The notes beneath the pieces are model-generated. The model had not been told where the DNA came from, searched no databases, and saw only the letters and a program-made list of their open reading frames with translations. Positions 7,045-13,144 of a DNA stretch of 31,521 nt are shown here, piece by piece (positions within the stretch are counted from its first letter, which is position 1; each line of letters opens with the position of its first letter). The DNA comes from an uncultured Eubacteriales bacterium (GTDB lineage Bacteria; Bacillota; Clostridia; Oscillospirales; CAG-272). Where the stretch lies: assembly GCA_905187695.1 (NCBI GenBank), contig CAJJIY010000018.1:1-31521 (forward strand), read 5' to 3'. A program made the translations under genes and the position numbers.

Positions 7045-8346
7045 ATGTTAATTAATTTCAGATTTGAAAACTGCAGATCATTTTACGACGAGACGAATCT
7101 GTCGATGCAGGCAACCGCAGATTCTACGCTCAGCGAGATCAATACCTTTACCGTAAATGAAAAGGTCATGGACAAAGGCGACAATGAACTTTTGAAATCT
7201 GCGGTGATATTCGGCGGAAATGCGTCCGGAAAATCCAATATCATGAAAGCGTTCACCTATATGGTCAACGTCGTCAGACTTTCTTCGGCACAGATTCCAA
7301 TCGTAGCAGGTAATGAACAGTTTGCTTTCCAAGCGGACGCAAATCAAAAGCCCAGTTTGTTTGAAGTGGAATTCATCCAAAACGGGATCTATTATAAATA
7401 CGGCTTTGAACTTGCAGGCGGTGCGGTGTGCCATGAGTGGCTCTACAAACGCGAAGAGCGCTTGGTTAAGGTGTTTGAGCGCACAAATGGAAATATTGAG
7501 ATTATGGGGCTTCCCGACCAGGTGATCAATCTGATCAAGATCCCCGCAGCGACATTGTTCGTTTCGATCGGAAACCACTTCAATCTTGTCATCAACCGTT
7601 ATCTCAATGACGTTATCGTATGGTTCTCCAACAATCTGATCGTATTCGAGAACATGGCAAACTCGCTTGATATCTATACCATGAAGAACGGGAAATACAA
7701 AGAACAGGCGCTTGACATTCTGAAACGTGCCGATATCGGCATTTCCGATTTTGAGGTCGTCAAGGATAAGATCGCAACCGTTGAAACGCAGAACGATATT
7801 CTCAGCCTCAATACGCAAATGCAGATCAATCCGGCATTGATAGCTGGACAGATCAAAGCAGAAAACGAAAGCGTATATCACATAGACGTGGAAACCGATT
7901 TCGATGTATACGGTGAGAATAATGAAGTGGTCGGCAAAAAACCGGTCATGCTGTTCAAAGAGAACGGTTTTAACTCCGAAGGTACCGTGCGCCTCTTCTG
8001 CTACCTCGGTTGGATCCTTGCGGCACTTGATCAGGGAAGAACGATATTTATTGACGAAATCGACGCTAAATTGCATTTCCTCGTTGCTGACTATATCATC
8101 GGTCTCTTCAATTCGATCGAGCATAATCCGAAGAACGCACAGCTGATTTGCACAGCGCACAATGTTATGCTGATGGACGAAGGTTTGCGCAGAGATCAGA
8201 TCTACTTTACCAGTAAGGATAAATACGGCAAGAGCTCACTCGTATCGCTTTCCGACTATAACGGCGTTCGCAAAAACGACCTGTTCAGCAAACGCTATCT
8301 TGCCGGCTTCTACGCTTCGCTTCCCGACCTCGAAAGCAAGGAATGA
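7045..8346 (+). CDS. rloA: RloA/AbiLi-like AAA15 ATPase
   Basis: This is a 433-residue ABC/SMC-type ATPase of the AAA15/AbiLi family. The Walker A motif 'FGGNASGKSN' includes K63 and S64 and sits behind the characteristic 'INFRFENCRSF' N-terminus. The middle region (about 75-300) is the lid and coiled domain found in RloA and OLD-like ATPases. The Walker B motif 'TIFIDEIDAKLH' is near residue 335 and the switch histidine is in 'LICTAHNVMLM'. In the AbiL and related PARIS and OLD systems the ATPase senses phage and controls a Toprim partner. The start follows AAGGGAG. The next gene begins 9 bases after the stop, which argues for one transcript and a complex of the two products. Confidence 0.88.
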   Translation: MLINFRFENCRSFYDETNLSMQATADSTLSEINTFTVNEKVMDKGDNELLKSAVIFGGNASGKSNIMKAFTYMVNVVRLSSAQIPIVAGNEQFAFQADANQKPSLFEVEFIQNGIYYKYGFELAGGAVCHEWLYKREERLVKVFERTNGNIEIMGLPDQVINLIKIPAATLFVSIGNHFNLVINRYLNDVIVWFSNNLIVFENMANSLDIYTMKNGKYKEQALDILKRADIGISDFEVVKDKIATVETQNDILSLNTQMQINPALIAGQIKAENESVYHIDVETDFDVYGENNEVVGKKPVMLFKENGFNSEGTVRLFCYLGWILAALDQGRTIFIDEIDAKLHFLVADYIIGLFNSIEHNPKNAQLICTAHNVMLMDEGLRRDQIYFTSKDKYGKSSLVSLSDYNGVRKNDLFSKRYLAGFYASLPDLESKE

Positions 8347-8355
8347 GGTGAGGGT

Positions 8356-9000
8356 ATGCCGAGACGTTCAAAACAACTTGCCGTTCGTGACGAGTTCTTG
8401 ATTTTGACGAACGGTAAACAGACCGAGAAGAACTATTTTGAGGCAATTCGCGCCAATTATAAGAGCATCTTCAAGATCAGCGTGAAGTTTATGAATGACG
8501 ACCCTGTGGCGCTCGTCAACCATGCAATCGCCGAAAAAACGCCACGAAACAGAGTGTGGTGCGTGTTCGATAAGGACGAATTTTTGCCCGCATCAATAGA
8601 CCGGGCAATGAATACTGCCAAAGAAAATGAGATCGGGATTGCTTTCTCCAACATGGCGTTTGAAGTATGGCTGATCGACCACTTTGAAAAATGCTATCTC
8701 GAGAAGAACGCAGAAAAACTGGTCACGGATCTTGACCGGATCTTAAAGGCAAATGAGTATCCCGCCGGATACTCCAAAGAGGACAAGCAAATGATAACCG
8801 AAATGCTCATGCCTCGTTTGGATGACGCGGTACAGAATGCGGATATCGTTATGCAGACCAGGATCCGTCAATACAAGGAAAGCCATAACAACGAAAACTA
8901 TCCCTTCTGCGATTGGAATTCGTTCACCAATGTACATAAGTTGATTGAAGCGTTGAAATTGGAGACCAAGAACGAGGATTCAAAAATTGATACGCAGTAA
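8356..9000 (+). CDS. rloB: RloB/AbiLii-like Toprim-type effector
   Basis: This 214-residue protein shows the RloB pattern: 'DEFLILTNGKQTEKNYFEAI', with the conserved Glu of the first Toprim motif at 'TEKNYF', then 'RVWCVFDKDEF', the DxD acidic pair. 'IAFSNMAFEVWLIDHFE' follows, also conserved in the family. RloB is thought to be the nuclease-like effector released or activated by RloA when phage attacks; the molecular target is not known from sequence. Its ribosome site GAGGTGAGGG overlaps the rloA stop. The C-terminal SKIDTQ and the stop come from direct-repeat copy B, so the natural C-terminus may have been replaced or shortened when the module was inserted. Confidence 0.86.
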   Translation: MPRRSKQLAVRDEFLILTNGKQTEKNYFEAIRANYKSIFKISVKFMNDDPVALVNHAIAEKTPRNRVWCVFDKDEFLPASIDRAMNTAKENEIGIAFSNMAFEVWLIDHFEKCYLEKNAEKLVTDLDRILKANEYPAGYSKEDKQMITEMLMPRLDDAVQNADIVMQTRIRQYKESHNNENYPFCDWNSFTNVHKLIEALKLETKNEDSKIDTQ

Positions 9001-9011
9001 ACAATGAAAAA
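8980..9011 (+). repeat. Module-boundary direct repeat, copy B
   Basis: The 32 nt match copy A (6882-6913) exactly and contain the stop codon of rloB in the same reading frame that copy A gives integrase 2. It marks the right edge of the rloAB module. Confidence 0.9.
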
Positions 9012-9041
9012 AGGCGGTTCGCCGTAACGGTCAACCGCCTT
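9011..9041 (-). terminator. Terminator hairpin for the minus-strand Asn-rich gene
   Basis: AAGGCGGTT (9011-9019) pairs with AACCGCCTT (9033-9041). On the minus strand the stem is followed by a T-run that belongs to repeat copy B. It may also limit plus-strand readthrough from rloB, although no T-run follows on that side. Confidence 0.7.
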
Positions 9042-9046
9042 CGTCT

Positions 9047-9232
9047 TCATTTGCCGCTTTTGCCATTGCCGGAACGGCTTTGGTGATAGGCATTGTTGTT
9101 GGGATTCAGCTGATTCGAGTGATTGTTTGCATTCGCTCTGTTAGCCGAGTTGTTCGGATTATTCTGGTTCGCATAGTTTTTGAGTTGGTTCTGTGTATGC
9201 GTGTTACCGGAAACGCCTTTTCCTTTGCTCAT
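9047..9232 (-). CDS. Small Asn-rich protein of unknown function
   Basis: This is a 61-residue protein. The start at 9232 is set by an excellent AAGGAGG site (9241-9247 on the complement); the longer reading to 9274 would begin upstream of that site. The sequence begins MSKGKGVSGNTHTQNQ and is unusually rich in asparagine. 'NQNNPNN', 'NANNHSN' and 'NPNNNAYH' form a loose 'NxxNxxNPNN' periodicity, and it ends in Gly/Lys. There is no signal peptide, membrane segment or cysteine. I remember similar short Asn-rich proteins as conserved hypotheticals in clostridia, but no function is known to me. It lies next to an XRE repressor gene on the same strand and may be co-regulated through similar upstream palindromes. 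Confidence 0.7.
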   Translation of the reverse strand: MSKGKGVSGNTHTQNQLKNYANQNNPNNSANRANANNHSNQLNPNNNAYHQSRSGNGKSGK

Positions 9233-9262
9233 TGGTGTTACCTCCTTGTTCTTGATGGTTCT

Positions 9263-9305
9263 ATTATAACACAAGTGTTAAAAATACGTCATGAACAGGC
9301 GTTCA
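9263..9305 (-). promoter_or_regulatory. Promoter and operator-like palindrome of the Asn-rich gene
   Basis: TATAAT lies at 9263-9268 on the minus strand; the -35 region near 9287-9292 is weak (ATGACG). TGAACAGGCGTTCA at 9292-9305 is an imperfect palindrome that overlaps the -35 region. It matches 12 of 14 bases of the perfect palindrome at 9642-9657, so it is a likely binding site for the neighbouring XRE protein. Confidence 0.6.
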
Positions 9306-9336
9306 AAAACAAAAGCACCCTCAACCGAGGATGCTT
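9303..9336 (-). terminator. Terminator of the XRE regulator gene
   Basis: AGCATCCTC and GAGGGTGCT pair on the minus strand (9314-9322 with 9327-9335, 4-nt loop), followed by TTTGTTTTT. The stem overlaps the stop codon of the XRE gene. Confidence 0.75.
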
Positions 9337-9548
9337 TCGATGGGAACTTGAAACAACTGCGAAAGAGCAAATAAATGACGGATATTTGGGGACCGTTTCC
9401 CGTTTGCCCAATAATAGATCAAACGGTCAGAGACCTGAAGATCAAGAGCTACGGATTCAATGGACCGTCCGGATTCAACAATCATTTTGTATGCATTTTT
9501 CGCGGTTTGCTTTTCGTTGTATGGTGTAAGTTCCGATTGAGTATTCAT
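9321..9548 (-). CDS. XRE-family HTH transcriptional regulator
   Basis: This is a 75-residue protein. The start at 9548 (MNTQSELTPYN) is supported by GGAGGTGAC just upstream; the extension to 9608 crosses the promoter and is rejected. Residues about 15-75 form one lambda-repressor-type HTH: 'NAYKMIVESGRSIESVALDL', 'VSDRLIYYWANGKRSP' and 'LFALSQLFQVPIESILG'. It has no other domain, so it is a simple DNA-binding repressor. It stands divergently from the four-gene operon beginning at 9668, the usual place for a controller of a toxic or defence operon. The perfect palindrome at 9642-9657, between the two divergent genes, is the obvious operator. Confidence 0.82.
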   Translation of the reverse strand: MNTQSELTPYNEKQTAKNAYKMIVESGRSIESVALDLQVSDRLIYYWANGKRSPNIRHLFALSQLFQVPIESILG

Positions 9549-9596
9549 AATGTCACCTCCAATATAAAGCGGACAGTAACATCTGAATACGCCCTT

Positions 9597-9625
9597 ATTA
9601 TAACACAAACGATTCTAAAAGTCAA
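9597..9625 (-). promoter_or_regulatory. Sigma-A promoter of the XRE regulator
   Basis: On the minus strand TTGACT (9620-9625) and TATAAT (9597-9602) are separated by 17 bases, about 50 bases before the XRE start. No equally good plus-strand promoter for the operon at 9668 was found. Confidence 0.82.
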
Positions 9626-9641
9626 TGAAGAACGAAAAGTT

Positions 9642-9657
9642 CTGAACAAGTGTTCAG
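9642..9657. promoter_or_regulatory. Perfect 16-bp palindrome: candidate operator of the defence operon
   Basis: CTGAACAAGTGTTCAG is a perfect 7-2-7 inverted repeat. It overlaps the upstream edge of the ribosome site (CAGGAGG) of the gene at 9668 and lies 16 bp upstream of the XRE -35 box. Protein binding here could block the plus-strand operon and tune the XRE gene itself. Confidence 0.65.
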
Positions 9658-9667
9658 GAGGTAAAAG

Positions 9668-10465
9668 ATGAATCAAGAAATATTGGATGAATACTTCCCG
9701 GGATTAGTAGTTCCGAAATCACAAGAAGATGATTTTGAAAGAAAGCTCCGGTTAAAGGGCCTTATAAGATACTCAAATCTGTATCGGGCAGTAAAAGAAC
9801 ACACCAAAGATCAAATAACATATCAGTCCCTTTCAGAATATTATCGATATGATATTAAGTTAAGAAGGGCTTTGCATAAGATCATTGCTTTTACTGAAGT
9901 TGCGATGAGAGCAACCGTAAACAACTTATATCCCAATGCTCCTTTGACCTTCTCAAAATGGAAAACTGAAATATCCGGATTATTTGGAAAAGAGTATAAA
10001 CCGGGGAAAATAATTATCGGAAAAATAAATTGTTTCTTTGATCAAGGAAAAAAAGAAGAAAGTACATTATTTGATTTATTAGAGAACAGTGACCTTCAGG
10101 TGTTAAATTCGATGTTCCTGCTTCTTGATTCGAATCAGCAAAGCTCGTTATTCAAGAGCGATTTTGATTACTTGAAAGAAAACCTTGACGCTTTACGCGA
10201 ACTCAGAAACTGTGTGGAACATCATCAGTTGTTGATTATAAAAGATTTAAAAGAAGTGTGGTTTAGCGGAAAAAAGAAAACCGGTTTGAAGGCAAATATT
10301 GAAAATGCCATCAATCTGTCTCCGGAATTGGCAAAGGAGAAGCTAAAGGCGACGATTAATGATTGTTTGATTATAAATGAGAGCGAGGAAAGGAGCGAAC
10401 AAAATACATACCACCTGTTACCGGAATTCAAAGTGTATTTTGATGATATAGCAGAACATGAATGA
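9668..10465 (+). CDS. Abi_2 family (AbiD/AbiF-like) HEPN protein
   Basis: This 265-residue protein has the Abi_2 layout: an N-terminal 'RLKGLIRYSNLYRAV' helix, the block 'YRYDIKLRRALHKIIAFTEVAM' (about 60-80), and a C-terminal HEPN motif 'LRELRNCVEHH' with R180 and H185 spaced as R-x4-H. HEPN proteins with this motif are usually metal-independent RNases, and Abi_2 members cause abortive infection. The start follows CAGGAGG at 9656-9662. Its stop overlaps the next gene by 8 bases, so the two are coupled. HEPN toxins are often paired with nucleotidyltransferases, which makes the neighbour at 10458 significant. Assignment to Abi_2 is from pattern memory. RNase activity is inferred from the motif. 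Confidence 0.8.
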   Translation: MNQEILDEYFPGLVVPKSQEDDFERKLRLKGLIRYSNLYRAVKEHTKDQITYQSLSEYYRYDIKLRRALHKIIAFTEVAMRATVNNLYPNAPLTFSKWKTEISGLFGKEYKPGKIIIGKINCFFDQGKKEESTLFDLLENSDLQVLNSMFLLLDSNQQSSLFKSDFDYLKENLDALRELRNCVEHHQLLIIKDLKEVWFSGKKKTGLKANIENAINLSPELAKEKLKATINDCLIINESEERSEQNTYHLLPEFKVYFDDIAEHE

Positions 10466-11300
10466 TAAAACACCGTTAAGTAAAGCAATTTTGGAGTGGG
10501 ACAACGGTTCGTCTGATCGAAAAAAGGTGGATTATACAATTGATCAAATTGATAGGGCGGTTCGCACGGATGCGAGATACAAGAAGATGCTCCACTCAAA
10601 TCAATTGCAAATCAATCTTCGAGGTTCCTTCTCAAAGAACAACGCAACATCAGAGTCGAATGATATTGATGTTCAACTTGGATTTATGATTGAGGTTTCT
10701 TTGGAGAAAGAAAAGCAAAACATAGCCCGCATATTGTCTCAACAATTCGGATGCGAATTTGTTCAAAAGAAAAATCGATCAATTACAATTTTACCGAACA
10801 AGAAACGATTAAAAGCGGATTTGATCGTGTGCCATCTGGAAGCGGGACAAGTTAATGTTTTCAATGAACATACAGGCGAGGACGAGCATTTTTATTCCTC
10901 AGAAGAGCAAAGAATAATTGGACAATTGAACTCAATTTCAAATGATAATTATTCGAGGATGGTGCGTACATTTAAGTCACTGAGAGAAAATGTTTATTCA
11001 TACGATGACCAGAATTATCACATTCTTTCGTTTGCAATAGAATGTGTTCTGTTTAGGCTCCACCATAAATTGTTTACTAAAAAATACGATAAAAATAAAA
11101 TTGAAGATGAGCGTAAACGTTTCCTTGCAATAGAAGCAGCGACAATGGCACTGCTTGAAAATGCTGAAAGCTTAGATGATATAATGGAAATAAACGGGGA
11201 GAAAAGATTATTTAAAAACAAGAAACAATACAATGCGTTTTATTCATACTGGCAAGGTCAACATAACTATCTTACAAAACATTATGATTTTCGAAATTAA
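10458..11300 (+). CDS. CD-NTase-like nucleotidyltransferase
   Basis: This 280-residue protein has a Pol-beta-type active site: 'LRGSFSKNNATSESNDIDVQLGF' read in two parts gives G56-S57 and the pair D69/D71, with the third acidic residue D121 in 'KKRLKADLIV'. The spacing and the following pieces ('VNVFNEHTGED', then 'NYSRMVRTFKSLRENV' and 'ILSFAIECVLFRL') resemble the OAS1-like helical domain of cGAS/DncV-like enzymes more than the small MNT antitoxins of about 130 residues. Such enzymes make cyclic or linear oligonucleotide signals in CBASS; small MNT proteins instead modify HEPN toxins. Both roles are possible beside an Abi_2 HEPN protein. The start at 10458 overlaps the HEPN stop and lacks a strong ribosome site, so it depends on coupling. 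Confidence 0.78.
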   Translation: MNDKTPLSKAILEWDNGSSDRKKVDYTIDQIDRAVRTDARYKKMLHSNQLQINLRGSFSKNNATSESNDIDVQLGFMIEVSLEKEKQNIARILSQQFGCEFVQKKNRSITILPNKKRLKADLIVCHLEAGQVNVFNEHTGEDEHFYSSEEQRIIGQLNSISNDNYSRMVRTFKSLRENVYSYDDQNYHILSFAIECVLFRLHHKLFTKKYDKNKIEDERKRFLAIEAATMALLENAESLDDIMEINGEKRLFKNKKQYNAFYSYWQGQHNYLTKHYDFRN

Positions 11301-11328
11301 AACGCAGCAATAAGATGGAGGTTTGACT

Positions 11329-12312
11329 ATGGCAAATTATATTGAACGTATTGGTGTAAGCCATTGCGGAGAGATTGCTGAACGCAATAAATGGATGTTT
11401 CGAGAGCAACCGATTGATGATGTAGGCATAGATGCACATATGGAGATAACAGAGCCGACAGGAAAACCAAAGCAACTAATTGCATTACAGATAAAGTCCG
11501 GGGCAAGTTGGTTTAAAGAAAAACGGGATGACTGTGTAATTTTTCGAGACATCAACGAGAGACAGTATAATTATTGGACTATGAATTCTTTGCCGTGCAT
11601 CGTTGTTTTGTTTAATCCTGATGATGATACATGTATTTGGCAAAAACTAACTGTCGATACGATTGAGAAAACCAATGGCGGGAAGGGGCAAGGATATTTT
11701 GTCAATGTCCCGATGAATCAGGTTTTCCTGAACGAGACCTCAAACGAACAACTTTTATCTTTTTCCAATTTACCGCAACATGTCACGAATTACAACTTTT
11801 TATTGTCTCAAAAGAAATTTATGCAAATAATTCAAAACGGCGGAGAAATTAAACTTCATGCTACCGAATGGATACACAAGAGTAGCGGCAGAGGCGAGAC
11901 GGAATTAATTGTTGATGATGGAAAAAGCATTCAAAAGTATTCATACCCATATTGGTTTCCGTATACAGCATATACTGATGTTTTTCCCAAACTGTTCCCC
12001 TGGGCTGAATTTTCAGCAGATGAAGACTTTTTTGAGGAAAATGACGAGGAAGATTGGCGTGAATATCACTGCTATTACGATAAAGAAGAGGACGAATGGT
12101 TAGTTGTCGGCGACACGTTTGAAGAGTTTCGTAAGAAATTAAAACCGATGCGTAGCATTCTTCATGCGGGAGAAGTCGCAGAGTATATGATGAGACTTAG
12201 TTTGAATGAATTGGGCAGAGCATTTTTGCGAGTTGAAGACTTTGTCTCTCAAAAACAACCGTATGTGGAAATAAGACCGGAAGGAGAACAACATGACAAA
12301 AATCAAACTTAA
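11329..12312 (+). CDS. DUF4365 predicted PD-(D/E)xK nuclease
   Basis: This is a 327-residue protein. ATG at 11329 is chosen because TGGAGG ends 7 bases upstream; a TTG at 11323 is in frame. Residues about 1-150 match DUF4365: 'YIERIGVSHCGEIAERNKW' with E16, 'DDVGIDAHMEI' with D35 and E39, 'LIALQIKSG' with Q54 and K56, then 'NYWTMNSLPCIVVLFN' and 'CIWQKL'. This is the D...(E/Q)xK pattern of restriction-endonuclease-like folds, so DNA cleavage is likely. The C-terminal half (about 160-327) is acidic, with 'EDFFEENDEEDW' and paired aromatic residues, and I do not recognise it; it could sense a signal or bind a partner. It overlaps the next gene by 20 bases. Confidence 0.75.
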   Translation: MANYIERIGVSHCGEIAERNKWMFREQPIDDVGIDAHMEITEPTGKPKQLIALQIKSGASWFKEKRDDCVIFRDINERQYNYWTMNSLPCIVVLFNPDDDTCIWQKLTVDTIEKTNGGKGQGYFVNVPMNQVFLNETSNEQLLSFSNLPQHVTNYNFLLSQKKFMQIIQNGGEIKLHATEWIHKSSGRGETELIVDDGKSIQKYSYPYWFPYTAYTDVFPKLFPWAEFSADEDFFEENDEEDWREYHCYYDKEEDEWLVVGDTFEEFRKKLKPMRSILHAGEVAEYMMRLSLNELGRAFLRVEDFVSQKQPYVEIRPEGEQHDKNQT

Positions 12313-12688
12313 TGATCAGACAATAAATTCATCGGACCGTGAATACGAGCTTGATCCTACTGAAGAATACTTGATAAATCTTGAGGAAGAAATGGAATTT
12401 CAAATGGCTACAATGATGTCCATTCAAATAATGGGGGCGCCACCAGCATTAAAAAATTATCATGCGTGGTTATTTGAAAATGGTTTTGATGTGGATGCCC
12501 CTAATCCAACAAATGAGTTTGTTTCGCAGTATTATGGTGTAAAACCGCTTTGGGAAACGCCGTATTCGCAGGGGATTGTTGTAAAAGCAGAAGATGAAGA
12601 TGATTATTTTATAGTTATGGAATGTAGTAACAAAAACAAAGGGTACAAGCATACCAAAATCATTCTTACATTAGGCGGGTGTATGTGA
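12293..12688 (+). CDS. Acidic protein of unknown function, last gene of the defence-like operon
   Basis: This is a 131-residue protein with no domain I recognise. The start follows GGAAGGAG and lies inside the end of the DUF4365 gene, so it is certainly co-transcribed. The N-terminal third is Glu-rich and helical ('DPTEEYLINLEEEMEFQM'). The middle has 'ALKNYHAWLFENGFDVD' and the C-terminal part alternates hydrophobic and charged residues like a beta sheet ('DYFIVMECSNKNKG', 'TKIILTLGG'). There is no signal peptide or membrane segment. Acidic small proteins at the end of nuclease operons can be inhibitors or immunity factors, and that is one possible role here. Another is an adaptor for the nuclease. 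Confidence 0.72.
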   Translation: MTKIKLNDQTINSSDREYELDPTEEYLINLEEEMEFQMATMMSIQIMGAPPALKNYHAWLFENGFDVDAPNPTNEFVSQYYGVKPLWETPYSQGIVVKAEDEDDYFIVMECSNKNKGYKHTKIILTLGGCM

Positions 12689-12738
12689 AATCGCTGTTTT
12701 GACTATTCTATACGGGAATAGAAATATATCATATTCGC

Positions 12739-12759
12739 TACGCAGTAAACAATGAAAAA
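12739..12759 (+). repeat. Module-boundary direct repeat, copy C (partial)
   Basis: The 21 nt beginning TACGCAGTAAACAATG and ending in A5 are identical to the right part of copies A and B. The left part has diverged to ATTCGC. This copy lies 50 bases after the last gene of the operon and directly before a terminator. Confidence 0.85.
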
Positions 12760-12797
12760 GGCTCCCGGGGAGAAAAATCCTCGGGAGCCGAATTTTT
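12760..12797 (+). terminator. Terminator of the four-gene operon
   Basis: GGCTCCCGGGG (12760-12770) pairs with CCTCGGGAGCC (12779-12789) with one G-T pair. GAATTTTTGG follows. The A-run on its left side would let it work on the minus strand too. Confidence 0.8.
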
Positions 12798-12955
12798 GGT
12801 TAGGGAAGAGCGGAACGTAAGAGAACAACCGGAACAGAAAAGACGAGTCGTTTGTGATTCACTCTATTTGTGGTCAAACATGTGGTCAAAAATTTTCGGG
12901 CTTTCCGTTTTGGGCGGTTGTGGTGGATCGAAGCCGCTTTTGGAGCGGAAAATAG
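12797..12955. other. Non-coding end region of the element
   Basis: No credible gene is seen between the operon terminator and the tRNA remnant. Two direct repeats TGTGGTCAAA lie at 12869-12878 and 12881-12890 (12-bp period); they could be recombinase arm sites or decayed coding sequence from an old integrase tail. Open frames through here lack ribosome sites and continue across the terminator and tRNA remnant. Confidence 0.4.
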
Positions 12956-12993
12956 AAAAATCCGCGAAAATCGGACGATTTTCACGGATTTTT
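12956..12993 (-). terminator. Terminator following the tRNA-Pro remnant
   Basis: Two 18-nt arms (12956-12973 and 12976-12993) pair with one mismatch around a 2-nt loop. On the minus strand the stem ends in TTTTT. It begins at the CCA end of the tRNA-Pro remnant, so it looks like the native terminator of that tRNA gene or a copy of it carried by the element. Confidence 0.75.
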
Positions 12994-13037
12994 GGTCTGA
13001 GTGACAAGACTTGAACTTGCGGCCTCTACCACCCCAA
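12993..13037 (-). tRNA. 3' half of a tRNA-Pro(GGG) gene (attachment-site remnant)
   Basis: Read on the minus strand the parts fall in register. They are the 7-nt anticodon loop TTGGGGT (U33, anticodon GGG, G37), the anticodon 3' strand GGTAG, the variable loop AGGCC, the T-stem GCAAG/CTTGT around TTCAAGT, the acceptor strand CACTCAG, discriminator A and CCA. G37 and the 'AGGCCGCAAGTTC' style fit tRNA-Pro. The 5' half (acceptor CTGAGTG, D-arm, anticodon 5' strand CTACC) is absent from the adjoining sequence. Tyrosine recombinases commonly cross over in the anticodon loop and leave the 3' half duplicated, so this is best read as an attachment-site copy. It cannot make a working tRNA. Confidence 0.65.
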
Positions 13038-13144
13038 CTGACGTGGTCTGTCCTCTCGTGCGCTTTACGTGCTTTCATACCGTTTCCGCTCCAAGACACT
13101 TGCTCCCCGAGCTTTTTTCGTCCACTGTTTCCGCGTGTTCCGTG

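Noticed and set aside
7078..8160. 360-residue minus-strand frame inside rloA
   Set aside because: Antisense of a gene whose ATPase motifs are intact; no ribosome site.
7045..9000. Considered as a PARIS (AriA/AriB) system
   Set aside because: The second protein matches RloB (TEKNYF and VFDKDE pattern) rather than the DUF4435 Toprim of AriB, so the AbiL/RloAB name fits better.
6882..9011. Repeats considered as a CRISPR array
   Set aside because: The copies are about 2-4 kb apart with genes between them, not regularly spaced, and no cas gene is present.
9375..9671. Plus-strand 98-residue frame upstream of the Abi_2 gene
   Set aside because: It is antisense to the XRE gene, crosses that gene's promoter and has no ribosome site.
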